Position numbers and translations under genes: made by a program. Below the pieces are notes generated by a model. It saw only the letters and a program-made list of their open reading frames with translations, was not told the origin of the DNA and searched no databases. DNA of 64,000 nt from Streptococcus ictaluri 707-05 (GTDB lineage: Bacteria; Bacillota; Bacilli; Lactobacillales; Streptococcaceae), in NCBI RefSeq assembly GCF_000188015.2, contig NZ_AEUX02000002.1, positions 26,669-90,668 of the forward strand, given 5' to 3'. Below, in pieces: positions 1-10,623 of the stretch; position 1 is the stretch's first letter; each line of letters begins with the position of its first letter.

Positions 1-738
1 AAGTTACCCCTAAAGAGGGAGTTATTTATCTGGATCAAGAAGGTAAAAAGCTTTCACCTTCCACTGGACAAGGATTTACTTTTTTGAAAGTCGATTTCAA
101 CGATCCAAATAGTAAATTTGGCTATGAGCAATCAGGTATTACAACAAACTCTAATCAGCAATTAGGACATGGCAAAAATGTCTTGACCAAAACAAGTGAT
201 GATATCCAAACAGTTACCAAATACTATATGGCAGTTAACAAAACGACAGGAGAAGTTGTCTCAGCAACTACACCAAGTACTTTCATCAATGGTGTTCCAC
301 AATCAAGTGATGTCAATATTGAATGGAAAGAAGTCACTGAAACATCTCCTTCTAAAGAGACTGACTCAAAAGCTAAAGAGGAAGTGGTAGATGAGAAGCT
401 TCCTGCTACAGAAGTTAAGGATGAGCCAAAAGAGGTTGAGCAAGACAGTCAAGTGTCTGAGAGTACAGAAGTGACTCAAGAAGTAGCTTCTATCTAATCT
501 CGTCTTTCCAAAAACTCAGTCAGCTAAGCCATCTAAAGAAGAAAAGCATGTAACTAAAGTAGTTAAAAAAATTGACAAGCACGAAATCAAACGTCAAGAA
601 AAGAATTTAAAATTGGCAAGAAAAGCTGCTAAGAAAGCAACTAAAAAAGGTCATGGTTATGCCTTTGGAAACAAGCATTACTTTTCGACAGATGGGGCTG
701 TCTTACATTTAGGAAAAAACAAGCATTGGTTTAGATAA
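1..738 (+). pseudogene. C-terminal part of a secreted or surface protein, frameshifted
   Basis: The gene enters from the left edge, so its start and any signal peptide are not visible. The first frame (from base 3 to the stop at 495-497) gives a Thr/Ser/Asn-rich domain followed by an acidic Glu/Lys/Val-rich linker typical of Gram-positive extracellular proteins. After that stop the reading continues in the next frame (from 496) with a strongly basic Lys-rich tail and a C-terminus with GHGYAFGNKHYFSTDG, ending at 736-738. The two parts read as one protein split by a one-base shift near 485-497. No LPXTG motif is present. I do not recognise the family. Whether the shift is biological or a sequencing error is open. 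Confidence 0.55.
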
Positions 739-791
739 TAAGGACTGATAAAGTGATCACTTAATAATGTTTTTCCATTTTTTGATTCTAG

Positions 792-821
792 AAGAGGATT
801 TGCCTTTGGCGGTCCTCTTTT
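792..821 (+). terminator. Intrinsic terminator after the surface-protein gene
   Basis: AAGAGGA and TCCTCTT form a 7-bp stem around a 14-nt loop, followed by a T run. It sits about 55 nt after the stop of the surface protein and before the HAD remnant. Confidence 0.6.
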
Positions 822-878
822 AGGTCAGAGGCTGATTGTTTAGGCAACTTATGATAAACTAATCTAAAGGAGGTTGCT

Positions 879-1010
879 ATGATAAAAGGTATTATTTTTG
901 ATATGGACGGTGTTTTTGCCATAAAGGATAAGCAGTATGGTATTGATCAGAGTCAAGCCGATCACATTATCGATCATTTAGAAGACTTATGTCAACTGAT
1001 AAAGGTATAA
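879..1010 (+). pseudogene. Remnant of a HAD-family phosphatase/phosphomutase
   Basis: A good ribosome site (AAAGGAGG) precedes an ATG that opens MIKGIIFDMDGV, the DxD motif I signature of HAD hydrolases of the beta-phosphoglucomutase type. After about 14 residues the sequence jumps to GIDQSQADHIIDHLEDL, which resembles the C-terminal helix of the same family, and stops at 43 residues against a usual length above 200. The likely event is an in-frame internal deletion that kept both ends. It is not expected to be active. Confidence 0.6.
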
Positions 1011-1014
1011 TCAA

Positions 1015-1061
1015 AAACAGTTTAAATTGAGCCTGTTGAGCTTTATTTAAACTGTTTTTTT
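1015..1061. terminator. Bidirectional intrinsic terminator
   Basis: AAACAGTTTAAA (1015-1026) and TTTAAACTGTTT (1046-1057) form a perfect 12-bp stem with A and T runs on either side. It can serve both the HAD remnant and the leftward regulator that ends at 1063. Confidence 0.8.
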
Positions 1062-1062
1062 A

Positions 1063-2634
1063 TCATCTCTTGTCTAGAATGACATCATTGTGGGTTGGCA
1101 ATTCTAACGCAGTGTAATCAGAGGGGATTAACTGCTTGATGTGGTTGGCATAATGTTTTTTGACATGCTCTTGAATGGCACTTTGAATGAAAGGGAGGTA
1201 ATAGTCACGATGTTCAAAACTAAAGGTCAAGAATCGGTGTTCTTTTGAGCTATAACAAGCTTTGAGATAAGGGAGATGTTTTTGATCGGCTAGTATAAGA
1301 AGAGGATTCTTTTGATGACATGGTGTCATTTCTTGTCTAATCAGATTAAGGGTGTGGAGTTGAATGGGTGCTTTGGGCAAGGCTTTTTGTAACCAACTTT
1401 GAGTAACGTGAAGATGAGCTTGATTTGTAGCGCAAATGATAATGGAAAGGGGCGTCATCTCTGCCTCAATCAGATAAGCTATTTGATGGGTTAATAGGCT
1501 AAGGTGCTTTGGAGCGATATCACCTCGGTCATCTCTGTCAATCATCCATTTTTTAATGATAGCTTCAGTCTCATGATAGAGAAGGGAATGGGGGGAGTGA
1601 CGAAAAGCTTCTAGATCATCTTCTTCAGGAATTAAGGATTGCAGATTAAAGAGACATTTACGAAATAAGGTCATCATTGCTTCTAAAAAAGGAAGACTTG
1701 TGCTTAGATTGCTCCCTAAAAAAGCTTTAAAAGAAGGGATTAAATATGCGATATCTGTTTTTGTAGCCACTAATTGACAAACCTTTTCGCGTTCTTTTTC
1801 ATTCCATAAATGACCGCAAAAGAAGTTGGTATTAGTACAGTAAACGAGAAATAAGTAATCGTAGTCTAGCTGATCAAAAGAAAAAGGCAGACTAGTTTCT
1901 AGGTACTCTTTACTGAAATGGATGATTTTTGGGTAAATAAAAAGAGGCTTGATGTGATCAAATTGTGCCGAATAAGGAAGATAAGGGCGAAAAGCTTGCC
2001 GTTTCCAGGTCAGCATCATCAAAAAGTGACAAAAAGCGAACTCGTCTTCCATTAGAGACAAAAAGTTTTTAGCGATGTTAGGATTGGAGTTTGTCATAAA
2101 CTCAGTAATGCGATCCAGGTCATCTTCCTCAATTGGGTAACAGCTCACACCATATTGACACTGTAGGAGTGCTATTAAGTATCGTATCCGAAATTCTTCC
2201 CCACAAACCTGATTAGCACGAATAGACAAATGAACACTCTTTAAAAAGTGTCTACATTTTTCTCGGACACGATAAGCACTCGCGGTTGACAAGAAATGGT
2301 TTTTACTAAAGACGGTAAAGGGTTGGTGTTCTTGATTAAATATTAAAAATTTGAGACAAGACAATACCATTGAATCACGATAAATCAGGTGTAAACACTG
2401 ATTTTTTGAAACCCTTTCTTTGAGGGAGCAGCTGATTTGAGATTGTTCATTGATTTCAATACAAACCATTCCGTCCAATCTTTTCGTCAATTGCCCTAAT
2501 AAATGACGACAGGTCTTACTTTTAAGAGAAGTTACTTTTGTCAATTGAGAAAAAGAAATGTTCTGGCAATCGAGAAGTGTGGTCAAAAGACGTATCAATT
2601 GGAGGGTGTTGGTTTCAAGGTATTGGCTTAACAT
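1063..2634 (-). CDS. RofA/Mga-like stand-alone transcription regulator
   Basis: A 523-residue protein with the build of the streptococcal RofA-like/Mga family: an N-terminal helix-turn-helix region (roughly residues 15-60, with ISFSQLTKVTSLKSKTCRHL), a second DNA-binding segment, then a long Cys/Phe/His-rich middle and C-terminal region in the place of the PRD-like and EIIB-like domains. Such regulators control surface proteins and adhesins in pyogenic streptococci and often lie beside their targets. Here the neighbour beyond the terminator is a surface or secreted protein. It is read leftward, alone, from an AT-rich region that also holds the promoter of the next rightward gene. Family assignment is fairly firm; which RALP it is cannot be said. 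Confidence 0.75.
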   Translation of the reverse strand: MLSQYLETNTLQLIRLLTTLLDCQNISFSQLTKVTSLKSKTCRHLLGQLTKRLDGMVCIEINEQSQISCSLKERVSKNQCLHLIYRDSMVLSCLKFLIFNQEHQPFTVFSKNHFLSTASAYRVREKCRHFLKSVHLSIRANQVCGEEFRIRYLIALLQCQYGVSCYPIEEDDLDRITEFMTNSNPNIAKNFLSLMEDEFAFCHFLMMLTWKRQAFRPYLPYSAQFDHIKPLFIYPKIIHFSKEYLETSLPFSFDQLDYDYLFLVYCTNTNFFCGHLWNEKEREKVCQLVATKTDIAYLIPSFKAFLGSNLSTSLPFLEAMMTLFRKCLFNLQSLIPEEDDLEAFRHSPHSLLYHETEAIIKKWMIDRDDRGDIAPKHLSLLTHQIAYLIEAEMTPLSIIICATNQAHLHVTQSWLQKALPKAPIQLHTLNLIRQEMTPCHQKNPLLILADQKHLPYLKACYSSKEHRFLTFSFEHRDYYLPFIQSAIQEHVKKHYANHIKQLIPSDYTALELPTHNDVILDKR

Positions 2635-2810
2635 AGGCTACTTTCTGTAGGTAATAAAATACGGTCACAGTCTATTTAAACATAATTATTATAAAAATCC
2701 AATCTATTATAAAAAAATATTGCTTAGTCACAGTGTTTACAGGGTCTTGTTTTCTCAAAATCATAAGGGCAACTAGGTTGATTATTGAGAAAAACTAGAA
2801 GAAAGAAAAC

Positions 2811-2840
2811 TTGTTTGATTATCGTCAATCATGTTAAAAT
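2811..2840 (+). promoter_or_regulatory. Promoter for the ICMT-like gene
   Basis: TTGTTT (2811-2816), an 18-nt spacer and TAAAAT (2835-2840), with TG one base upstream of the -10, giving an extended -10. It points at the ORF that starts at 2940. Confidence 0.5.
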
Positions 2841-2939
2841 AAGATTAAATCTAAAAAATGAATGAAAAGGAAGTCTTTTAAATGTGGAGTGCCTTTTCCT
2901 GCGTTTGTTTGGATGGATTATATGACTAAAGGAGAAATC

Positions 2940-3482
2940 ATGTCTTACCCATTGCTGATTGTAGTTGCCGTTTTTATACTTCGCTTGTACTTTTTAAAGA
3001 TTTCAAAACGAAATGAAGCCAGAATCCGTCAAGAAGGTGGTCAAGAATTTGGTGTTGAAAATACCAAACGTTTAACCATTTTACATATTCTTTTTTATCT
3101 GGGCTGTTTTGTTGAGGCCTTTTTAGGTCAGGTTCATCTGGATACCATTAGCCTTGTTGGTTTAATGTTATTAGTCTTTTCTATGATTATGCTACGAATT
3201 GTGGTATCACTGCTAGAAGGGATTTGGACAGTCAAGCTCATGGTGGCTGTTAATCATCCATTTAACACTCATTGGTTATTTGAAAAAGTTAAACACCCTA
3301 ATTATTATTTAAACATTATTCCAGAATTACTTGGATTGAGTTTACTGTGTCATGCTTGGGTGACCTTGATTTTTGTATCACCGCTATACCTTTATACGCT
3401 CTATGTTCGTATAAAAGAAGAAAATAGTGTTTTAGAAACCATTATCCGTCCTAATCATAATCGTCTTGCTGAAGAGGGGTAA
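2940..3482 (+). CDS. ICMT-like integral membrane protein
   Basis: A 180-residue hydrophobic protein with about five membrane segments. The C-terminal half carries VKHPNYYLNIIPELLG, which matches the HPxY motif of the isoprenylcysteine carboxyl methyltransferase (ICMT)-like family, represented in Firmicutes by YpbQ-type proteins of uncertain substrate. The start at 2940 is chosen because AAAGGAG lies five bases upstream; an in-frame start at 2862 would add 26 residues without membrane character and lacks a good ribosome site. It appears monocistronic. A methyltransferase activity is inferred from family only. Confidence 0.65.
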   Translation: MSYPLLIVVAVFILRLYFLKISKRNEARIRQEGGQEFGVENTKRLTILHILFYLGCFVEAFLGQVHLDTISLVGLMLLVFSMIMLRIVVSLLEGIWTVKLMVAVNHPFNTHWLFEKVKHPNYYLNIIPELLGLSLLCHAWVTLIFVSPLYLYTLYVRIKEENSVLETIIRPNHNRLAEEG

Positions 3483-3518
3483 TTAAGACAAATATATTTT
3501 TAAAAAAGCAAATTAAGT

Positions 3519-3542
3519 GGAGCAGCTAGTCGGCTCTTTTTT
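3519..3542 (+). terminator. Weak intrinsic terminator
   Basis: GGAGC and GGCTC arms with a run of six T follow the ICMT-like gene. The stem is short, so it is only a moderate candidate. Confidence 0.45.
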
Positions 3543-3676
3543 AAACAGCAAAAGAATGCGCTTACAGTTTTTAGTGGTAATTTTTGACATAAGTGATTAC
3601 AATAAAATGCAAGGACCAGTCCTTAGTATCGAAAAATCCAACTAATCAGCTAAATAGAAGGAGTTTCCAAAAGACC

Positions 3677-5590
3677 ATGTCTAAATATTATCAACTTTTA
3701 AAAGAAAAGTTTCCAAGCAAATCTTCCCTAATTACGGAAATGATAAACTTAGAGGCCATCTGTCATTTGCGCAAAGGGACAGAGCATTTTTTAAGTGATT
3801 TACATGGCGAATACCAAGCCTTTGATTACCTTTTACGCAATGGATCAGGTACTATTAAAAAGAAAGTCCAAGAATGTTTTCCTGATAAAAAGCAGACAGA
3901 AACTGATCTTTTGTGCCAATACATTTACTACCCTGCTGAAAAAATCAAGTCTCAGACCCAGATGTCTCAGCAAGAGTTAGAAGCTGAACTCAGGTATTTT
4001 TTACCCGATTTGTTACAATTGGTCAAATACATTGGTGGCAAGTACACGCGTTCTACGGTCAGAAAGTGGTTGCCAAGCGACTATGCCTACATTATGGAGG
4101 AGCTGTTAACAGAAGAGCAACCGGATAAGAATAAAGAAAACTATTATCATGCCATCATCAAAAAAGTTTGCGAACTCAAACAGTTAGAAAACCTTTTTAT
4201 TGCTTTTGCTAGCTTGATTCAAAACTTAACCATTGATTACTTACATGTAGTAGGGGATATTTATGACCGTGGCAAGTATCCAGACCTTATTTTAGACAAG
4301 CTCATGACCTTTAAAAACATTGATATCCAATGGGGGAATCACGACATTACATGGATGGGAGCTGTTTCTGGTTCTTTTGTTTGTATGGTCAATGTCATTC
4401 GTATTGCAGCAAGATATAATAGTATTGCTTTGATAGAGGATCGCTATGGTATTAATTTAAGACGTTTGATTGATTACAGTCAAAATTATTTTACCCCTAA
4501 AGCTGCTTTTGATCCCATTTTAGATGGCGAGGTTATTGCCAAAGAAGAAAAAAACATACTGAATTGTTTACAGCAGGCGACAGCTATTTTACAATTCAAG
4601 TTAGAAAATCACTTAATTAAGAGGCGCCCTGACTTTGATATGGAAGCGTCTAATTTGCTGACAGCTATCAATCCTGATGATAAAACAATTGAGATCGAAG
4701 GTAAAAAATATGAACTGATTGATTTTCCTTATGATCTCATTAACTGGCAAGACCCTGGTGCTTTAAGCTCAGAGGAAAGTCAACTCTTACAGGATTTGAT
4801 GTTTCGATTTCAACAGTCTGAACGGCTCTTGAGTCATGTTGATTTTCTATTTTCAAAAGGGGCGATTTATCAAGTTTCTAATAATCATTTGCTCTTTCAT
4901 GGTTGTATTCCCATGCATTCCAACGGTGATTTTAAGTCTATTCATTTAAATGGACACTTTTTATCAGGCAAGGCATTGATGGATTTCTACGATGAGCAGG
5001 TAAGGCAGGCCTATAAAGAGCCGGACAAACATGATGATTTTGCCACGGATTTGTTTTGGTACCTATGGTGCGGGGAGGGGTCTTCTTTATTTGGCAAAAA
5101 ACGAATGACTACTTTTGAACGCTATTACATTAAGGATAAAGCTAGTCACAAGGAAATCAAGAGCCCTTATTATTCCTTAAGAGAAGAGGTGGCAGTGTGT
5201 GACAGACTCTTACAGGAATTTGGGTTAGACAGTAAAGGACATATTGTTAACGGTCATACACCTGTTCAAGAAAAAAGTGGTGAAATACCTATTAAAGCTG
5301 ACGGTAAAATGTTAATCATTGATGGTGGTTTAGCAAAGGGATACCAAAAGAAGACTGGTATTGCTGGCTATACACTCATCTCAAATAGCTATGGTCTTGA
5401 ATTAATTGCGCACAAACCTTTTTCATCTGTTGAAGATGTCTTGAAAGGAAAATGTGATATCATTTTTATCAAACGCCTAGTTGAAGAAGTTGACGAAAGA
5501 ACTTTGGTAAAAGAAACCGACAATGGGCGACGACTTCTAAAAGAAATTGATGATTTACACTTTCTTTATCAGCATTTTGAAGATTATTAA
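3677..5590 (+). CDS. fbp: Fructose-1,6-bisphosphatase, class III
   Basis: Hydrolyses fructose 1,6-bisphosphate to fructose 6-phosphate in gluconeogenesis; cytosolic and metal dependent. Metallophosphatase motifs are all visible: [28 protein letters not shown] and VNGHTPVQ. These are diagnostic of the Firmicutes class III (YydE/Fbp) enzyme. The ATG at 3677 ([12 protein letters not shown]) gives 637 residues, close to family length, with AAGGAG 13 bases upstream. A GTG at 3593 would add 28 residues but has no clear ribosome site, so it is less likely. The gene is flanked by terminators and looks monocistronic. Confidence 0.9.
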   Translation: MSKYYQLLKEKFPSKSSLITEMINLEAICHLRKGTEHFLSDLHGEYQAFDYLLRNGSGTIKKKVQECFPDKKQTETDLLCQYIYYPAEKIKSQTQMSQQELEAELRYFLPDLLQLVKYIGGKYTRSTVRKWLPSDYAYIMEELLTEEQPDKNKENYYHAIIKKVCELKQLENLFIAFASLIQNLTIDYLHVVGDIYDRGKYPDLILDKLMTFKNIDIQWGNHDITWMGAVSGSFVCMVNVIRIAARYNSIALIEDRYGINLRRLIDYSQNYFTPKAAFDPILDGEVIAKEEKNILNCLQQATAILQFKLENHLIKRRPDFDMEASNLLTAINPDDKTIEIEGKKYELIDFPYDLINWQDPGALSSEESQLLQDLMFRFQQSERLLSHVDFLFSKGAIYQVSNNHLLFHGCIPMHSNGDFKSIHLNGHFLSGKALMDFYDEQVRQAYKEPDKHDDFATDLFWYLWCGEGSSLFGKKRMTTFERYYIKDKASHKEIKSPYYSLREEVAVCDRLLQEFGLDSKGHIVNGHTPVQEKSGEIPIKADGKMLIIDGGLAKGYQKKTGIAGYTLISNSYGLELIAHKPFSSVEDVLKGKCDIIFIKRLVEEVDERTLVKETDNGRRLLKEIDDLHFLYQHFEDY

Positions 5591-5653
5591 TCTGTTAAGC
5601 TTTGTTTAAGTTTAAAAAATTATCATAAAGGTGGTTAAAGTCCTTTTAAGTAT

Positions 5654-5689
5654 GAAAGTAGAGAACTTTTCTCTACTTTTCTTTTTGAC
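5654..5689 (+). terminator. Intrinsic terminator after fbp
   Basis: GAAAGTAGAGA and TCTCTACTTTTC arms followed by T5, about 65 nt after the fbp stop. Confidence 0.7.
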
Positions 5690-5781
5690 TTTTGAGGCAT
5701 TTAAAGGTTAAGATTCTCATTATCACAATTTGTAATGGTTTAATCTTGAAGTCTTTATCTATTTCCATTATCATACATAAC

Positions 5782-6899
5782 ATGGATATTAAGGAAGAAA
5801 TTAAAGCCTTAGCGCGTGAGATTGGCATTTCAAAGATTGGATTTACCACAGCAGATGATTTCAGTTACTTGGAAAAGTCCTTGCGACTGGGAGTTGAAGA
5901 AGGTCGAACAACGGGTTTTGAACATCAAAATATAGAAGAACGAGTTAAACCTAAGTTATCTTTATCTTCAGCAAAAACCATCATTTCGATAGCGGTGGCT
6001 TACCCACATCAGTTACCTGTTCAGCCACAAAAAACGAGTTTTAAACGAGGGAAGATTACTCCTAATTCATGGGGTCTAGATTACCATTATGTCTTAAAGG
6101 ACAAGCTTGACCGCTTAGCTCAGTGCATTGAGCAATTAACCGAAAATTTTGAATACAAAGGAATGGTAGATACTGGAGCCTTGGTGGACACCGCTGTTGC
6201 CAAGCGAGCTGGAATTGGTTTTATTGGCAAAAATGGTCTAGTCATTTCAAAAGAGTTTGGTTCTTATATGTATTTAGGGGAGCTAATTACTAATCTTGAA
6301 ATTGAAGCTGACAAACCTGTCGATTATGATTGTGGTGACTGCCGACGATGTCTAGATGCTTGTCCGACCTCTTGTTTGTTTGGAGATGGGACAATGAATG
6401 CCAGACGGTGTTTGTCTTTTCAAACGCAAGATAAGGGCATGATGGATCTGGAATTTCGTAAAAAAATTAAAACAGTCATTTATGGCTGTGATATCTGTCA
6501 AATTTGCTGCCCTTATAATAAGGGAATTAACAATCCTTTAGCTTCAGAAATCGATCCAGATCTAGCTATGCCTGAGTTAATCCCCTTTTTAGAATTGACC
6601 AATAAAAGTTTTAAAGAAAAATTTGGCATGATTGCAGGCTCATGGCGAGGAAAAATATTTTGCAACGCAATGCCATCATTGCCTTGGCTAATGGTCATGC
6701 CCGAACTGCCCTGGTTAAATTAATGGAAATTATAGATAAAAATAACAATCCCATTCATGCCGCAACAGCTTTGTGGGCCATAGGAGAAATTGTCAAAAAG
6801 CCAGATCAAGCGATGCTTGAGTTTGTGAGTGGTCTTTCTTTTGAGGATGACATGATCCAAAAAGAATGGGAGATGCTCCGTGAGAAATGGCAATTCTAA
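5782..6899 (+). pseudogene. queG: Epoxyqueuosine reductase, split by a one-base frameshift
   Basis: QueG performs the last step of queuosine tRNA modification, reducing epoxyqueuosine with cobalamin and two 4Fe-4S clusters. The first frame has VDTGALVDTAVAKRAGIGF and both ferredoxin-like motifs (CGDCRRCLDACP and CDICQICCPYNKG). The frame breaks near 6651-6655: it reads GSWRGKIF, while the next frame (from 6642) continues with KNILQRNAIIALAN and the HEAT-like C-terminal domain to 6899. Changing the run of five A at 6651-6655 to six would restore one 372-residue protein of normal length. A homopolymer miscall is the simplest explanation, so the gene may be intact in the organism. Confidence 0.85.
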
Positions 6900-6947
6900 G
6901 TGCATTATGATAAAATAAGGAAGAAAAATTGTAGAAGAGGTACTTGT

Positions 6948-8049
6948 ATGGAAGTGGCTGAAATTCGCCAAAAAATAGTAGAAAATAAAGAGAAGTTGAC
7001 TAGCTTCAGGAGGTCTCTTTGACTTAGATCACTTAGAAGAAGATATTGCTCTGCTTGAAAATAAAATGACAGAGCCAGATTTTTGGAATGATAATATAGC
7101 GGCTCAAAAAACATCCCAAGAATTAAATGAGTTAAAGCTCAAATATGAGACTTTTCATAATATGCAAGAGTTATCAGATGAAACAGAGCTTTATTTGGAA
7201 ATGTTGGAAGAAGATGACAGTGTCAAAGAAGAGTTAGAAGCTAGCTTGACCAAGTTAGGCCAGATTTTAGCCAGTTATGAAATGACATTATTATTATCAG
7301 AACCTTATGATCATAATAATGCTATTCTAGAAATTCACCCAGGCTCTGGTGGCACAGAAGCTCAAGACTGGGCAGATATGCTTTTTCGGATGTATACCCG
7401 TTTTGGGAACGCCAAAGGTTTCAAAGTAGAAACCTTGGATTATCAAGCGGGTGATGAAGCTGGTATCAAGTCCGTTACCCTGTCTTTTGAAGGACCAAAC
7501 GCTTATGGTTTCTTAAAGTCAGAAATGGGAGTTCATCGTTTAGTGCGGATTTCGCCTTTTGATTCTGCTAAGCGTCGTCATACGTCTTTTGTCTCAGTCG
7601 AGGTCATGCCAGAGTTAGACGATACCATTGAAGTTGATATCCGTGATGACGACATAAAAATGGACACTTTCCGTTCAGGCGGTGCTGGTGGTCAGAACGT
7701 CAATAAAGTCTCAACGGGTGTCCGTTTAACTCATATCCCAACAGGAATTGTAGTGGCTTCCACAGTTGATCGTACCCAGTATGGTAACCGTGACCGGGCA
7801 ATGAAAATGCTCCAAGCAAAACTCTATCAATTGGAACAAGAGAAAAAAGCAGCTGAAGTCTCTGCCTTAAAAGGTGATAAAAAAGAAATTACCTGGGGTA
7901 GTCAAATCAGATCTTATGTCTTTACACCATATACCATGGTTAAAGACCACCGCACAAACTTTGAAGTGGCGCAAGTCGATAAGGTAATGGATGGTGATAT
8001 CGAAGGATTTATTGATGCTTACCTCAAATGGCGCATGAGTGATGATTAG
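6948..8049 (+). CDS. prfB: Peptide chain release factor 2, made by programmed +1 frameshift
   Basis: RF2 releases peptides at UGA and UAA. Translation starts at 6948 ([16 protein letters not shown]) and reaches an in-frame TGA at 7020-7022. A +1 shift at CTT-TGA joins it to [16 protein letters not shown] and the rest of the protein. The SPF codon-recognition tripeptide (VRISPFDS) and the GGQ catalytic motif ([10 protein letters not shown]) are present, and the length is normal for RF2. It lies directly upstream of ftsEX, the usual arrangement in streptococci. Confidence 0.95.
7010..7022 (+). promoter_or_regulatory. prfB autoregulatory +1 frameshift site
   Basis: An internal Shine-Dalgarno-like AGGAGG is followed after one codon by CTT TGA C. 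This is the classic RF2 recoding signal: low RF2 lets the ribosome pause at TGA and slip +1. The stop is at 7020-7022 and the new frame starts with GAC at 7021. Confidence 0.93.
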
Positions 8050-8093
8050 ATTTGCTGAAGCCTTCTCTAAAAAGCTAAAAGAAAGAAGAAAAA

Positions 8094-8786
8094 ATGGCAT
8101 TAATTGAAATGAAGGGTGTTTCTAAGAAATACCGACGCTCAACCACTGCCCTGCAAGACATTTCTGTCGCAATCAATCAGGGAGAATTTGTTTATTTAGT
8201 TGGACCGTCAGGTGCTGGTAAATCAACCTTTATTAAACTTCTTTATCGTGAAGAACGATTAACTTCCGGAAAGCTCTATGTTGGTGAATTTGATTTAACC
8301 AAACTAAAAGGACGTGAGGTTCCTATTTTACGTCGCCACATTGGAGTAGTCTTCCAAGATTACAAGCTCTTACCTCGAAAGACTGTTTTTGAAAATGTTG
8401 CTTATGCCATGGAAGTTATTGGTGAAAAACGTCGCCACATTAAAAAACGTGTTCCTGAGGTTTTAGACTTGGTTGGCCTAAAGCATAAAATGCGTTCTTT
8501 CCCAAATCAATTGTCAGGGGGAGAGCAACAACGAGTGGCTATCGCGCGTGCAATTGTCAATAATCCTAAATTATTGATTGCTGATGAGCCTACAGGAAAC
8601 TTGGACCCAGAGATTTCATGGGAAATCATGCAGTTGCTTGAACGTATTAATTTGCAGGGAACTACGATTTTGATGGCTACCCATAATAGTAATATCGTTA
8701 ATACTTTGCGTCATCGTGTAGTGGCCATTGAAAATGGACGTGTTGTACGTGACGAAGAAGAAGGAGAGTATGGCTATGATAATTAG
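8094..8786 (+). CDS. ftsE: Cell division ATP-binding protein FtsE
   Basis: ABC-type ATPase of the FtsEX complex, which couples divisome assembly to activation of peptidoglycan hydrolases (PcsB in streptococci). Walker A GPSGAGKST, signature LSGGEQQR and Walker B LLIADEPTGNLD are in order over 230 residues. The C-terminus overlaps the start of ftsX, indicating translational coupling. Confidence 0.96.
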   Translation: MALIEMKGVSKKYRRSTTALQDISVAINQGEFVYLVGPSGAGKSTFIKLLYREERLTSGKLYVGEFDLTKLKGREVPILRRHIGVVFQDYKLLPRKTVFENVAYAMEVIGEKRRHIKKRVPEVLDLVGLKHKMRSFPNQLSGGEQQRVAIARAIVNNPKLLIADEPTGNLDPEISWEIMQLLERINLQGTTILMATHNSNIVNTLRHRVVAIENGRVVRDEEEGEYGYDN

Positions 8787-9708
8787 AAATTTTTTCCGTC
8801 ATATTTGGGAATCTATCAAAAATTTAAAGCGTAATTTTTGGATGACATTTGCTTCTTTTAGTATGGTTACAGTTACCTTAACCTTGCTAGCGCTTTTTGC
8901 CACTACATTATTGAATATTCAGCGTGTGGCATCAGGAGTCGAAAATAATATTCAGATTAGCACTTACTTACAAGTGGACTCTACAGACGCCCAAGAGCAA
9001 GTTCCAGATATTAATGGTGAGTTGGTAGCTAACGAGAATTATCATAAGGTTTATGATCAAATTGCTCAATTAAAAGGGGTCAATAAAATCACTTTTTCAA
9101 GTAAAGATGAACAATTGCAAAAGTTACAAGACACCTTGGGGGATGTCTGGGAAATGTACGACCAAGACACCAATCCTCTTCAAGATCTTTATTTAGTAGA
9201 AACCAAATCTCCTAAACAGGTCAAATCTGTTAGTAAAGCGATTAAAAAAATCCAAGGAGTTGAGGATGCAAGCTATGGTGGGGTGAATTCTGATAAACTT
9301 TTCAAGCTGTCTAAATTTATTCAAGTTTGGGGATTGATTGGAACAGCCTTGTTGATTTTGGTAGCTATTTTCTTGATTTCGAACACAGTTCGTATGACCA
9401 TCATGTCTCGTAAACGTGATATTGAAATTATGCGACTGGTAGGTGCTAAAAATTCTTACATACGTGGACCATTCTTCTTTGAAGGCGCTTGGGTAGGCTT
9501 ATTAGGTGCTATCATTCCTTCTTTGATTATTTATTATGGTTATGATTTTGCTTATAAGCATTTTGCGCCTGAACTTCAAATCAGTAACCTATCTATGTAT
9601 CCAATTAACCCTTACATTTTCTATTTAATTGGTGCTTTATTTGTTATTGGAATGATTATTGGTTCACTAGGGTCTGTCTTGTCAATGAGACGTTACCTTA
9701 AGTTCTAA
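8776..9708 (+). CDS. ftsX: Cell division membrane protein FtsX
   Basis: Partner of FtsE. About 310 residues with one N-terminal membrane segment (near residues 20-45), a large extracellular domain that in streptococci contacts PcsB, and three C-terminal membrane segments ending in SMRRYLKF. The start at 8776 is chosen because AAGGAG lies nine bases upstream; ATG 8770 is an alternative. It overlaps the end of ftsE by 11 bases. Confidence 0.94.
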   Translation: MIIRNFFRHIWESIKNLKRNFWMTFASFSMVTVTLTLLALFATTLLNIQRVASGVENNIQISTYLQVDSTDAQEQVPDINGELVANENYHKVYDQIAQLKGVNKITFSSKDEQLQKLQDTLGDVWEMYDQDTNPLQDLYLVETKSPKQVKSVSKAIKKIQGVEDASYGGVNSDKLFKLSKFIQVWGLIGTALLILVAIFLISNTVRMTIMSRKRDIEIMRLVGAKNSYIRGPFFFEGAWVGLLGAIIPSLIIYYGYDFAYKHFAPELQISNLSMYPINPYIFYLIGALFVIGMIIGSLGSVLSMRRYLKF

Positions 9709-9745
9709 TAAAAAACCTAATAGCATAGGTTTTGCTTGACCAATC

Positions 9746-9783
9746 AAAAAAAGATTGAAGATAATCATCTTCAATCTTTTTTT
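9746..9783. terminator. Bidirectional terminator between ftsX and the MBL gene
   Basis: AAAGATTGAAGAT and ATCTTCAATCTTT form a 13-bp stem with A and T runs, so it can stop ftsX transcripts and the convergent MBL gene. Confidence 0.85.
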
Positions 9784-9820
9784 GAATCGTTTGTAATCAT
9801 TGTTTAAACAGTAATTTCTG

Positions 9821-10456
9821 TTACCTAAAGAAAGGATTACTTAGTTTCTCGTGACTGATGGTTGTTGACGGGCCGTGACCGGGATAAACCAGATAGTGAT
9901 TGGGCAGAGTAAAGAGTTGACTCGTAATGCTATTAATTAATTGGTCAAAGTCACCTGTCGGTAAATCGGTACGACCAATACTGCCTTTGAATAGAGCATC
10001 TCCTGTAATCACCAATTCTTCTTTTTCAAAGATAAAGGAGACACCACCAGCAGAGTGTCCTGGTGTTTGGACCACTCTAAAGGTAAAGCCAGCAAGGTCA
10101 TAAGCTTCTTGGTATTGGAAGATTTCCTCGGCTGGTTGACAGATGATATCAGGCAAGTCATCGTGACGCATTAATCCAGACAAATTTTTCTCAGGTTCAT
10201 ATAACCAGCTTGCCTCAGCTTCAGCCACGTAGACAGGTGGCATACGATGAGCCTGTCGGATTAATTCCAAGCTCATGATGTGATCGTAATGGGTGTGAGT
10301 TAGCAAAATAGCAGCAAGTGGCTTATCTAAGGCATGCAATTGCTTAAGAATGGCTTGGCCATTGCTTCCGGGGTCAATGACAATAGCTGCTTGGTCGTTA
10401 GCTAACAGATAAGTATTTTCTCCTGCAATAGGATTGGTAAGTGTCAATAGTTTCAT
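9821..10456 (-). CDS. Metallo-beta-lactamase-fold hydrolase (glyoxalase II-like)
   Basis: A 211-residue cytosolic protein with THTHYDH, the zinc-binding HxHxDH motif, a second metal His in TPGHSAGG, GDALF and a final YPGHGPST. The layout fits the small glyoxalase II-related group (YcbL/YqgX type), which hydrolyses thioesters such as lactoylglutathione analogues. The true substrate is unknown. It is convergent to ftsX and divergent from dinG. Confidence 0.85.
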   Translation of the reverse strand: MKLLTLTNPIAGENTYLLANDQAAIVIDPGSNGQAILKQLHALDKPLAAILLTHTHYDHIMSLELIRQAHRMPPVYVAEAEASWLYEPEKNLSGLMRHDDLPDIICQPAEEIFQYQEAYDLAGFTFRVVQTPGHSAGGVSFIFEKEELVITGDALFKGSIGRTDLPTGDFDQLINSITSQLFTLPNHYLVYPGHGPSTTISHEKLSNPFFR

Positions 10457-10623
10457 ACTCTTAGTTTATCAAAAAATAACTAAAAAGACAGAGGAAAAGC
10501 ATGGCGAATTGACTTTTAGCTAGGCTATGATAGCTAAAGTTTTATGAACTGCCTGTATCAACCATGAGACCACTTTTTTTCTGCTAGCATCACTCCATGA
10601 AAAAGTAAAGTCTCTCAAAAACG

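Noticed and set aside
7010..7030. prfB as a frameshifted pseudogene
   Set aside because: AGGAGG plus CTT TGA C is the programmed RF2 frameshift site, so the gene is intact.
6720..7114. Leftward ORFs opposite queG/prfB
   Set aside because: Shadows of conserved rightward genes with no start signals.
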